In this document: one piece after another, positions 1-5,606 of the stretch
How the letters are laid out: each line of letters opens with the position of its first letter
How positions within the stretch are numbered: position 1 is the first letter of the stretch
Source: Acetobacteraceae bacterium
GTDB taxonomy: Bacteria > Pseudomonadota > Alphaproteobacteria > Acetobacterales > Acetobacteraceae
Length of the DNA: 8,754 nucleotides
Reading direction: 5' to 3'
Assembly: GCA_947478535.1 (NCBI GenBank)
Contig: CANJXD010000223.1
Span: 1 to 8,754 of the forward strand
Notes under the pieces: generated by a model
The model's input: the letters and a program-made list of their open reading frames with translations, nothing else
What the model was told of the DNA's origin: nothing
The model's database searches: none
Position numbers and translations under genes: made by a program

Positions 1-87
1 CTGAAGCCGCTGTCCTGGCTTGTGCTCGGCGGCATCCTCGGCAGCTATGGCTGGCACATCTGGGCGACGCGCATCCGCCGCGGCTGA
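1..87 (+). CDS. C-terminal fragment of a membrane protein
   Basis: The first 28 codons are open in frame 1 and end in TGA at 85-87. The gene starts outside the window. The visible tail begins LKPLSWLVLGG and is a hydrophobic, Gly-rich stretch long enough for one membrane helix. It closes with ATRIRRG, an Arg-rich end that would normally sit on the cytoplasmic side. This looks like the last transmembrane helix of an integral membrane protein, but the fragment is too short to name a family. It converges on htpX, with only 28 bp between the two stop codons. Confidence 0.5.
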   Translation: MKPLSWLVLGGILGSYGWHIWATRIRRG

Positions 88-115
88 TCAGGCCAAAGGG
101 TCAGCCTCCAAGGGG

Positions 116-1117
116 TCAACCCCAAGGGTTGCGCTGCCCGCCGCCGCCGCCGCCGGACCAGGGCCCAGGTTGCGGCTTGATCGGGGCCTTGGTCTTGCCC
201 CAGGGGCGCGTCGCCGATTGGCGGCGTTCCGGCTGCGATGCGGGGATGCCCCCACCCCCCGGCGGCGGGCGGAGTGCCAGGGCGCGGAGCGCGGCCACAC
301 GGTTCGCCGTGCTCGGGTGGGTGGAAAACAGCCCATCCATCCGCAGGCCCGAAAGCGGGTTGATGATGAAAAGATGCGCGCTGGCGGGATTGGCCTCCGC
401 CGCCTGGTTCACCCGGCCGTCCCGGTAGCCTTCCAGATGCAGCAGCGCGCTGGCCAGGCCCTCCGCATCGCCGGCGATCTCCGCGCCGAGGCGATCCGCC
501 TCATATTCCCGGGACCGGCTGATCGCCATCTGCACGATCGCGGCGGCGATGGGCGCCAGCACCACCAGCAGGATGGCGCCGATCGGGCCGAAGGGGCTCT
601 GCCGGCCCTGCTGGTCCCGCCCGCCGAACAGGAAGCCGAACTGCGCCAGCATGCCGATGGCCCCGGCGATGGTGGCGGTGACGGTCATGATGAGCGTGTC
701 GCGGTTGCGGATATGGGCGAGTTCATGCGCGATCACGCCGGCCACTTCGCGTTCCGGCATCAGGTCGAGCAGGCCGGTATTGAGGGCGACGGCGGCGCGG
801 TCCGGGCTGCGGCCGGTGGCGAAGGCGTTGGGCTGATCCTCATGGATCACATAGAGCGCCGGCATCGGCAGGCCCGCGCGGCTGGCCAGGTTTTCGACCA
901 TGGCGAACAGCCGGGGGGCGTCCTGCGGGCCGATCGGCTGGGCGTTGTGCATGCCGAGCACGACACGGTCGCTGTTCCACCAGGCCAGCAGGTTCATCAC
1001 GCAGGCAATGCCGAAGGCGATGACCATGCCCTGCTGCCCGCCGATCACGAAACCAACGCCCGCGAAAAGCGCCGTCATCGCCGCGAGTAGCACCGCTGTC
1101 CTGAAATACCCTGCCAT
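116..1117 (-). CDS. htpX: HtpX-type membrane zinc metalloprotease (M48)
   Basis: This 333-residue inner-membrane protease of family M48 takes part in quality control of damaged membrane proteins in the family's studied members. The zinc site is visible: HELAH at residues 131-135 gives two His ligands and the catalytic Glu, and SREYEAD (202-208) supplies the third ligand, probably E204. Hydrophobic segments lie at about 7-28, 31-47, 145-165 and 178-199, the usual HtpX pattern of two helices before the catalytic motif and two between HELAH and EYEAD. The ATG at 1117 has GGAG six bases upstream on the minus strand. After about residue 283 the protein carries a roughly 50-residue tail rich in Pro, Gly and basic residues, with RPWG, GPW and a terminal NPWG; E. 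coli HtpX lacks such a tail. The gene is divergent from the SdhAF4-like gene. I saw no convincing heat-shock promoter. The family assignment is secure; the substrate is not known. Confidence 0.93.
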   Translation of the reverse strand: MAGYFRTAVLLAAMTALFAGVGFVIGGQQGMVIAFGIACVMNLLAWWNSDRVVLGMHNAQPIGPQDAPRLFAMVENLASRAGLPMPALYVIHEDQPNAFATGRSPDRAAVALNTGLLDLMPEREVAGVIAHELAHIRNRDTLIMTVTATIAGAIGMLAQFGFLFGGRDQQGRQSPFGPIGAILLVVLAPIAAAIVQMAISRSREYEADRLGAEIAGDAEGLASALLHLEGYRDGRVNQAAEANPASAHLFIINPLSGLRMDGLFSTHPSTANRVAALRALALRPPPGGGGIPASQPERRQSATRPWGKTKAPIKPQPGPWSGGGGGGQRNPWG

Positions 1118-1202
1118 GGCTGGCTCCGTGGTTTCCGCTTCTCAGTGGCTGTCGTGCGGTGCGGGGGTCTGCATGGGCGCCCCGGCGTCCTACATGTAGG
1201 GC
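1118..1202. promoter_or_regulatory. Divergent promoter region, htpX / SdhAF4
   Basis: These 85 bp must hold the 5' signals of both htpX (minus) and the small plus-strand gene. The minus side has a GGAG ribosome site before htpX. The plus side has no usable Shine-Dalgarno sequence: AGGG ends one base before the ATG. A perfect 12-bp palindrome, CCTACATGTAGG, occupies 1189-1200. No -35/-10 pair convinced me on either strand. Its role as a shared control region is inferred from gene orientation. Confidence 0.5.
1189..1200. repeat. 12-bp perfect palindrome before the SdhAF4 start
   Basis: CCTACATGTAGG equals its own reverse complement. It ends two bases before the ATG at 1203, and its core is AT-richer than the surroundings. 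It could be an operator or overlap a core promoter for one of the two divergent genes. A 12-bp palindrome is expected a few times by chance in a window this size, so only its position makes it notable. Confidence 0.4.
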
Positions 1203-1409
1203 ATGAGCAAAGCGAATCACGGGTCTGACGCCCCGAAGCCCACCTCCACCCCGGTGGTGGATCCCAAGCCCACCCCCGCCCACGCTGCCCCCGCGCCTTC
1301 GGCTTCGGCCAAGCCCGCGCCCCTGCCGCCGGAGATCGGTGGTCCGAAGGGGCCGGAGCCGACGCGCTATGGCGACTGGCAGACCAAGGGCCGCGTCAGC
1401 GACTTCTGA
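1203..1409 (+). CDS. SdhAF4-family succinate dehydrogenase assembly factor (DUF1674)
   Basis: This 68-residue protein has a low-complexity Pro/Ala/Lys-rich N-terminal half (about 1-43) and a conserved C-terminal block: EIGGPKGPEPTRYGDW at 44-59, ending in GRVSDF at 63-68. That block, with GGPKGPEPTRYGDW followed by SDF at the extreme C-terminus, is the hallmark of DUF1674/SdhAF4. In studied systems these proteins bind the flavinylated SdhA subunit, protect it from autoxidation and promote its assembly into succinate dehydrogenase, so the expected site is the cytoplasm near the inner membrane. The start is constrained because an in-frame TAG lies at 1197-1199, two codons upstream. There is no proper ribosome site, so the mRNA could be leaderless or weakly initiated. 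The gene is divergent from htpX and followed by the repeat-rich gap. The family call rests on the C-terminal motif and is strong despite the short length. Confidence 0.88.
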   Translation: MSKANHGSDAPKPTSTPVVDPKPTPAHAAPAPSASAKPAPLPPEIGGPKGPEPTRYGDWQTKGRVSDF

Positions 1410-1439
1410 GGCGCCCAGAGTTGGGGTGGGAGTTGGGTT

Positions 1440-1754
1440 GCGACTCGGGGTGCGACTCGGGCGCGGCTGTGGAACACGCTTGTGCCTGGTCTGGCGAATC
1501 GCCCCCAGGGATTGTGTTCGGCGGGGAAAGGCCCGGCACAGCGGTGTTCCGCGACTCGGGCCGCGACTCGGCGGGGTGGCTGGAACGCCCTTGTGGCCAG
1601 AATCGCTTTCCGCCCCAAGGGGTTGTGGCAGGAGAACGAAATCCGGGCGTCAGCGATTCGTTCCCGCGACTCGGGCCAGGGCCTTGATTCAATGCGGAAT
1701 CGGTTGGGTCTCAGGACCCCCGATTCACCCTGCGTTCCCAAGGCGGGGCGAATC
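1440..1754. repeat. Degenerate tandem repeat, period about 111 bp
   Basis: Copy 1 is 1440-1550, copy 2 is 1551-1665, and a more diverged third copy begins at 1666. GCGACTCGG occurs at 1440, 1452, 1551, 1563 and 1666, so the 12-bp-spaced doublet recurs exactly 111 bp later and the next copy starts after 115 bp. Other words keep the same offset: TGGAAC at 1470 and 1581, TTGTG at 1480 and 1591, and TTGTG again at 1512 and 1623. GAATCGC at 1496 and 1600 is shared with a small indel shift. Each unit ends in GTTCC just before the next GCGACTCGGG. The period is seen directly; the function is unknown. Confidence 0.8.
1697..1726. repeat. Two-part hairpin with GANTC in both arms
   Basis: The outer arms GAATCGG (1697-1703) and CCGATTC (1720-1726) are perfect inverted repeats. 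Inside them GGGTC (1706-1710) pairs with GACCC (1715-1719) around a TCAG loop, leaving only a TT bulge. The RNA would form a stable stem on either strand. It lies between convergent genes, so it may help end transcription from one or both sides, but no U-tract follows. Its outer arms are themselves GANTC sites. Confidence 0.55.
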
Positions 1755-1804
1755 GCGAACTTGCCGGGACGGCGTGGCCAAGGCTTCGCGCCCGGCCCGG
1801 TCCG

Positions 1805-2968
1805 CTATTTCCGCGCCCAGGCGAGCGTGAAGCCGAGCAGGACGATGCCCGCCGCCGCGACCAGCAGCGCCACATCCGGCCCCAGCACGGCGCGCCCCGC
1901 ACCCATCGCAGCGGGGCCGAGCGACTGGCCCATGAAGAAGCTGAAGGAATGCATCGCCACCGCGCTGCCGCGCGCCATCGGCGCCACCTCGGTCGCCCGG
2001 GTCTGGATGGAACTGTGCAGCATGTAGAAGCCGAGCCCCATCAGCAGGCAGCCCAGGATCAGGAACACCGCGTTCGGCGCCACCGCCTGCAGCAACAGCC
2101 CGGCCATGGCGGTGCTCCCCCCCACCTGGATGGCACCGCGCTGGCCCCAGAGCCGCAGCAGCAGCGGCGCGATGGCGGTGAAGCCGAAGCCGCCCAGGGC
2201 GAAGGCCGCGACGGCGAAGCCGGCTTCCGTCGCACCGCCATGCCCGCGTTCGGCCAGCAGCGGCGCGAGGAAGGGGAAGACGCCGAACAGCAGCGCACCC
2301 TCGATGAAGACGCAGGCATAGAGCTTCCGCGCCGCCGGCATGGCCCAGATCTGCTTGTATCGCGCCAGCGATTCGCCCAGCCGCGGTCGGCGAGGGGAGG
2401 GCTCCGGCGGGTCGCTCCGCATGAACCAGGCCGCCGGCAGCGCCACCGCGGCGCAGAGCAGCGACACGCCGCGCCAGCCCACCATCGGTTCCACCACCGC
2501 CGCCAGCAGCGCCCCGCCTGCCGAACCCGTCAGCCCCGCCGCCAGCAGCTTGGTCAGCGCGATCTGGCGGTCTTCCATCCGCACGCGGTCGCCGACCACG
2601 GCGATGCACAGCGGAAAGGTGCCGCCCGCCGCCGCACCGGCGATGATCCGCAAAGGCGCCAGCGTAGCGAGATCCGGCGCCAGGGCGGAAAGCCCCAGCG
2701 CCACGGCCAGGACCACCAGGCAGATACGGATCACGCGGAACTTGCCGACAGCATCCCCCACCGGCCCGAGGATGGGCTGGATCAGCGCGTAGGCGAGCGC
2801 GAATCCGGTGGAGAGCAGCGCGACCTGGGCAGCGGAGGTCTGGAATTCGTCGGCCAGCACGCCGACCAGCGGTTCCAGCGATCGGCTGGCGAAATTCGCG
2901 GCGAGGCAGGACAGACCAAGGACCAGGATTGTCAGCCGGGCCTGGCTATAGGGGGCGGGGGAGGCCAT
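1805..2968 (-). CDS. Major facilitator superfamily (MFS) transporter
   Basis: This is a secondary transporter of about 387 residues, a normal MFS length. It is almost wholly hydrophobic, with about twelve predicted helices in two halves separated by a polar linker containing SDPPEPSPRRPRLGES. MFS motif A appears between helices 2 and 3 as GPVGDAVGKFR (about residues 68-78). The N-terminal half (ARLTILVLGLSCLAANFASR, then PLVGVLADEFQTS) resembles drug/metabolite exporters of the AraJ/YnfM type, but the substrate cannot be read from sequence. ATG at 2968 is chosen; an in-frame GTG at 2980 would add four residues. Neither has a clear Shine-Dalgarno sequence. The gene is convergent with the SdhAF4-like gene across the repeat region and divergent from the EAL gene, so it is probably transcribed alone. 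The family is confident; direction of transport and ligand are unknown. Confidence 0.88.
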   Translation of the reverse strand: MASPAPYSQARLTILVLGLSCLAANFASRSLEPLVGVLADEFQTSAAQVALLSTGFALAYALIQPILGPVGDAVGKFRVIRICLVVLAVALGLSALAPDLATLAPLRIIAGAAAGGTFPLCIAVVGDRVRMEDRQIALTKLLAAGLTGSAGGALLAAVVEPMVGWRGVSLLCAAVALPAAWFMRSDPPEPSPRRPRLGESLARYKQIWAMPAARKLYACVFIEGALLFGVFPFLAPLLAERGHGGATEAGFAVAAFALGGFGFTAIAPLLLRLWGQRGAIQVGGSTAMAGLLLQAVAPNAVFLILGCLLMGLGFYMLHSSIQTRATEVAPMARGSAVAMHSFSFFMGQSLGPAAMGAGRAVLGPDVALLVAAAGIVLLGFTLAWARK

Positions 2969-3179
2969 TGGGGGGGACACTGCGTCGCCGCGTCATGCCG
3001 CGCAACCGGCCCGGAGGCGGGCCAGCCCCGCGCCCCGGCCCCGCGCCCCGGCCCCCACCGGCGCGGCAACTTGGCGAACCACACAAACGAAGTTTCATGC
3101 GCGGAGACACTTTCCACCCCCACAACTTCTGCGAGGGTGCTGGCGCCGGACGCAACTTTGTGGCCTACCATTGCACCCC
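2969..3179. promoter_or_regulatory. Divergent spacer between MFS and EAL genes
   Basis: About 210 bp hold the 5' signals of two divergent genes. The left half is extremely GC-rich and includes two adjacent copies of the 13-mer CCCCGCGCCCCGG at 3026-3051. The right half is AT-richer and includes CAACTT three times (starting at 3067, 3123 and 3153), which might be a repeated binding word. A short open frame starts at ATG 3097 and stops at 3183. I found no convincing -35/-10 promoter. Confidence 0.4.
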
Positions 3180-3893
3180 GTGACCCCATCCTTCGCCATC
3201 GCCTTCCAGCCCATCGTGGACGTGGAGACCGGCCTGACCATCGCGCAGGAAGCGCTGGTGCGTGGGCCGGCCGGGCAATCCGCCGGCAGCGTGCTCGGTG
3301 CCGTGGCGCCGGCGGACCGCTACCGCGTCGATGCCGATATCCGCCAGGCGGCGGTGACGGAGGCATTTCGGCTCGGCCTGCCCGGCACGACCGCGGCGCT
3401 GACGCTGAACGTCTATCCCGGCTGCGTCACCGATGCCGAATACGGCATCCGCCGCACCGTCGCGGATGCGGAAGCCATCGGCTTCCCCCCAGAACGTCTG
3501 GTCTTCGAGATCAGCGAGATGGAAGCGGTACAGGACCCGCAGGCCCTGGCCTTCGAATTGATGGCGCTGCAGCGCCGCGGCCTGCGCATCGCGCTCGACG
3601 ATGTCGGCACCGGCCATGCCCGCATGCCGCTGCTGATGGTCTGGCGGCCGGATGGCGCCAAGATCGCGCGGGAGGTCATCATGGGCCTCGACCTGGACCC
3701 AGAGCGGCGGGAGACGGTGCGGCTGACGCTCGACCAGCTCACCTCCTTCGGCCTGCTGCCGGTGGTCGAAGGCATCGAGACGGTGGGGGAGATGGTGGCG
3801 CTGCGGGAGATGGGCGTGCGCGCCATGCAGGGCTTCCTGTTCGCGCGCCCGGCCATGGGCATCCTGCCGGTGCCGGTCGTCCCGAAGGCGTAG
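3180..3893 (+). CDS. Stand-alone EAL-domain cyclic-di-GMP phosphodiesterase
   Basis: The protein is about 237 residues and is essentially one EAL domain, which hydrolyses cyclic-di-GMP to linear pGpG. Numbered from the GTG, the catalytic set is intact: EALVRG at 24-29 (metal ligand E24, substrate Arg R28), N77 in TLNVYPG, E110 in FEISE, the DD pair 140-141 in ALDDVGTG, K161 in DGAKIAR, E197 and E200 in EGIET, and Q217 in QGFLFARP. Activity is therefore likely. No sensor, GGDEF or membrane segment is fused, so input must come from a partner or from expression. The start is uncertain: GTG at 3180 and TTG at 3171 are both in frame, and neither has a good ribosome site. GTG 3180 overlaps by four bases the TGA of a 28-codon upstream frame. 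The gene is convergent with the last importer gene, with 16 bp between the stops. Domain and active-site calls are strong; the regulated behaviour is unknown. Confidence 0.9.
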   Translation: MTPSFAIAFQPIVDVETGLTIAQEALVRGPAGQSAGSVLGAVAPADRYRVDADIRQAAVTEAFRLGLPGTTAALTLNVYPGCVTDAEYGIRRTVADAEAIGFPPERLVFEISEMEAVQDPQALAFELMALQRRGLRIALDDVGTGHARMPLLMVWRPDGAKIAREVIMGLDLDPERRETVRLTLDQLTSFGLLPVVEGIETVGEMVALREMGVRAMQGFLFARPAMGILPVPVVPKA

Positions 3894-3909
3894 GCCTGCC
3901 TGATACGCT

Positions 3910-4722
3910 CTACTTGATGCCGGCCCGCATGAAGGACTGCACGAATTGACGCTGGAACAGGAGAAAGCCCAGCAATAGCGGGGCAGAGGTCATCAGCGTC
4001 GCCGCGCTGATGATCGACCAGTCGATGCCCTGGTCGGTGGAGGCGAAGACCGAAAGCCCCACCGTCAGTGGCCGCGTTTCCACCGTATTGGTGACGACCA
4101 GCGGCCAGAGGAAGTTGTTCCAGTGGTAGGACACCGACGTCAGCCCATAGGCGAGGTAGGTGGGCTTCGCCAGCGGCACATAGACCCGCAGCAGGATCGC
4201 CAGCGTGCCGCAGCCCTCGACGCGGGCGGCTTCCTCCAATTCACCCGGCACCTGCTTGAAGGTCTGGCGCAGCAGGAAGATGCCGAAGGCGGAGGCCATG
4301 TAGGGCAGGCCGATCGCCAGGATCGTGCCCACCAGCCCCAGCGCCCGCATGCTGCGGTAATTCTCCACCAGCAGGATGTCCGGCATGATCATCAATTGCA
4401 GCAGCACCAGGCCGAACAGGATGCCGCTGCCGGGAAAGCGGCTGCGCGCGAAGGCGAAGGCGGCCAGGGTGCACAGCACGATCTGCGCCGCCAGCACCAG
4501 CGTCACCAGCAGGAAGGTGTTGAGGAAATAGCGCGCGAAGGGGGCGGCATCCCAGGCGGCGGCGAAATTCGCCAGAGTCAGCGGTGCGAACAGGCTGAAC
4601 CGCGTGGCGTATTCGGCCGGATGGATCGCCGCCCACACCGCATAGGCCAGCGGCGCCACCCAGATCAGCCCCAGCAGCCAGGCGGCGGCGGTTTCCAGCC
4701 AGCGCGTCAGGGTGGCGTTCAT
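3910..4722 (-). CDS. ABC sugar/glycerol-phosphate importer permease, UgpE/MalG type
   Basis: This 270-residue inner-membrane permease has about six helices, the usual size and topology for UgpE/MalG-type (CUT1 family) subunits. The cytoplasmic EAA loop that docks on the ATPase is clear: ELEEAARVEGCG at 161-172, preceded by FLLRQTFKQVPG, which is close to the UgpE form. It should pair with the upstream permease to form the translocation channel. Its ATG overlaps the upstream permease stop in an ATGA arrangement (4719-4722), and there is no good Shine-Dalgarno sequence, so translational coupling is likely. It is the last gene of the four-gene operon and ends with FMRAGIK. The subunit type is sure; the ugpE name depends on an unproven substrate, so no symbol is given. 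Confidence 0.93.
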   Translation of the reverse strand: MNATLTRWLETAAAWLLGLIWVAPLAYAVWAAIHPAEYATRFSLFAPLTLANFAAAWDAAPFARYFLNTFLLVTLVLAAQIVLCTLAAFAFARSRFPGSGILFGLVLLQLMIMPDILLVENYRSMRALGLVGTILAIGLPYMASAFGIFLLRQTFKQVPGELEEAARVEGCGTLAILLRVYVPLAKPTYLAYGLTSVSYHWNNFLWPLVVTNTVETRPLTVGLSVFASTDQGIDWSIISAATLMTSAPLLLGFLLFQRQFVQSFMRAGIK

Positions 4723-5594
4723 CGGTAGTGCACCCGCTTTTCCGCCACCAGGAATTGGAAGGCGGCGGTCAGCGCCAGGAAGCCCAGCAGGATGACCGTC
4801 AGCGCGGACGCACTCGCCGTATCCCAGAAGCGGAAGCCGAGTTCATAGATGTAGGTCAGCAGCAGGGCCGTCGCATTGTCGGGCCCGCCCCGGGTCATGA
4901 CGATGATGTGGTCCACCAGCCGGAAGCCATTGATCACCGCATTCACCAGGATGAACAGCGTCGTCGGCCCCAGCAGCGGCAGGGTGACGCGGAAGAAGAT
5001 GCGGGACCGGGAAGCGCCCTCGATGGCGGCGGCCTCATACAGCGTGGGCGGAATGGCCTGCAGGGCCGCGAGGTAGAAGATCATGAAGAAGCCGGCTTCC
5101 TTCCAGACCGCCACCGCGATCATGGCGCCGAGCGCGGTTTCCGTCGTGCCGATCCAGTTCGTCGGGCCCCAGCCGAACAGGGCGCGGGTGATCTGGTCGA
5201 GCAGCCCGTAATCGGGCGTGTAGAAGAACAGCCACAGATTGGCGACGGCGATCATCGGCAGGACTGTCGGCGTGAAGAAGGCGATGCGCAGCGCCGTGCG
5301 CCCCATCATCCGGCCATTCACCCACATCGCCATGGCCAGCGACAGGCCGATGGACAGTGGGATGGTCGCCAGCGCGTAGATCAGGTTGTTGGTCAGCGCC
5401 CGCCAGAAGATCGGGTCTTCCAGCAGATACAGGTAGTTCTCGGCACCGACGAAATCCGCGGGCCGATTGGCCCGCGGGGTCGAGAACAGGGAATGCCAGA
5501 AGGTGGCGACCGCCGGGTAGTGCGTGAAGGCGACCAGCAGCACGAGCGCCGGCGTCAGCAGCAGCCAGGCGTGGAGCGTCGCGCGTCCCGGCAT
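4719..5594 (-). CDS. ABC sugar/glycerol-phosphate importer permease, UgpA/MalF type
   Basis: This 291-residue permease is the first of the two channel subunits and has about six helices. Its cytoplasmic loop carries the EAA motif as YEAAAIEGASRSRIF (about residues 186-200). The N-terminus MPGRATLHAWLLLTPALVLL is typical of the UgpA group. The ATG at 5594 is preferred over a longer in-frame extension to 5651. The extension would run into the binding-protein gene, reads as non-membrane Arg/Ser-rich sequence, and lies upstream of a GAGGA ribosome site that fits the 5594 start. The binding-protein stop lies 10 bp upstream and the second permease overlaps by 4 bp, so the three are co-transcribed. 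As with the other subunits, the exact solute is inferred only from similarity to Ugp systems. Confidence 0.93.
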   Translation of the reverse strand: MPGRATLHAWLLLTPALVLLVAFTHYPAVATFWHSLFSTPRANRPADFVGAENYLYLLEDPIFWRALTNNLIYALATIPLSIGLSLAMAMWVNGRMMGRTALRIAFFTPTVLPMIAVANLWLFFYTPDYGLLDQITRALFGWGPTNWIGTTETALGAMIAVAVWKEAGFFMIFYLAALQAIPPTLYEAAAIEGASRSRIFFRVTLPLLGPTTLFILVNAVINGFRLVDHIIVMTRGGPDNATALLLTYIYELGFRFWDTASASALTVILLGFLALTAAFQFLVAEKRVHYR

Positions 5595-5601
5595 TCCCGT
5601 T

Positions 5602-5606
5602 TCCTC
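5602..5606 (-). promoter_or_regulatory. Ribosome binding site overlapping the upstream stop codon
   Basis: On the minus strand the binding-protein stop TGA runs straight into GAGGA, which ends 7 bases before the permease ATG at 5594. This site decides the permease start and suggests that ribosomes finishing the binding protein help start the permease. Confidence 0.6.

Larger units (their letters stand above)
1410..1804. other. 395-bp convergent intergenic region, repeat-rich and apparently non-coding
   Basis: The region lies between two convergent genes, the SdhAF4-like gene (ends 1409) and the MFS gene (ends 1805). Open frames cross it on both strands, but they run into neighbouring genes in the wrong frame, encode Arg/Gly/Pro-rich sequence typical of GC-rich shadow frames, and lack good ribosome sites. 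The content is instead repetitive: a degenerate tandem repeat of about 111 bp, five copies of GCGACTCGG, twelve GANTC sites and at least one strong hairpin. No T-rich terminator tail was seen. Confidence 0.7.

Noticed and set aside
112..123. GGGG-TCAA-CCCC mini-hairpin at the htpX stop as a terminator
   Set aside because: The stem has only four pairs, there is no T-tract, and such stems are frequent by chance at this GC content.
1118..1180. Heat-shock (sigma-32) promoter for htpX
   Set aside because: A CCCAT-like -10 exists on the minus strand, but no CTTGAA-like -35 lies at the right distance.
1440..1675. CRISPR array, because GCGACTCGG recurs five times
   Set aside because: The repeat word is only 9-10 bp, spacing alternates between 12 and about 100 bp, the intervening sequence is itself repeated, and no cas gene is near.
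1339..1830. Overlapping open frames on both strands of the repeat region, as possible small genes
   Set aside because: They have Arg/Gly/Pro-rich shadow composition, overlap real genes out of frame, and the region is better explained by the 111-bp non-coding repeat.
1949..3949. Very long plus-strand open frame (over 660 codons) opposite the MFS gene and across the EAL start
   Set aside because: Its translation is Arg/Gln/His/Gly-rich with no domain. The opposite strand encodes a clear MFS protein, and its right part is an out-of-frame reading of the EAL gene. Long antisense frames are common at this GC content.
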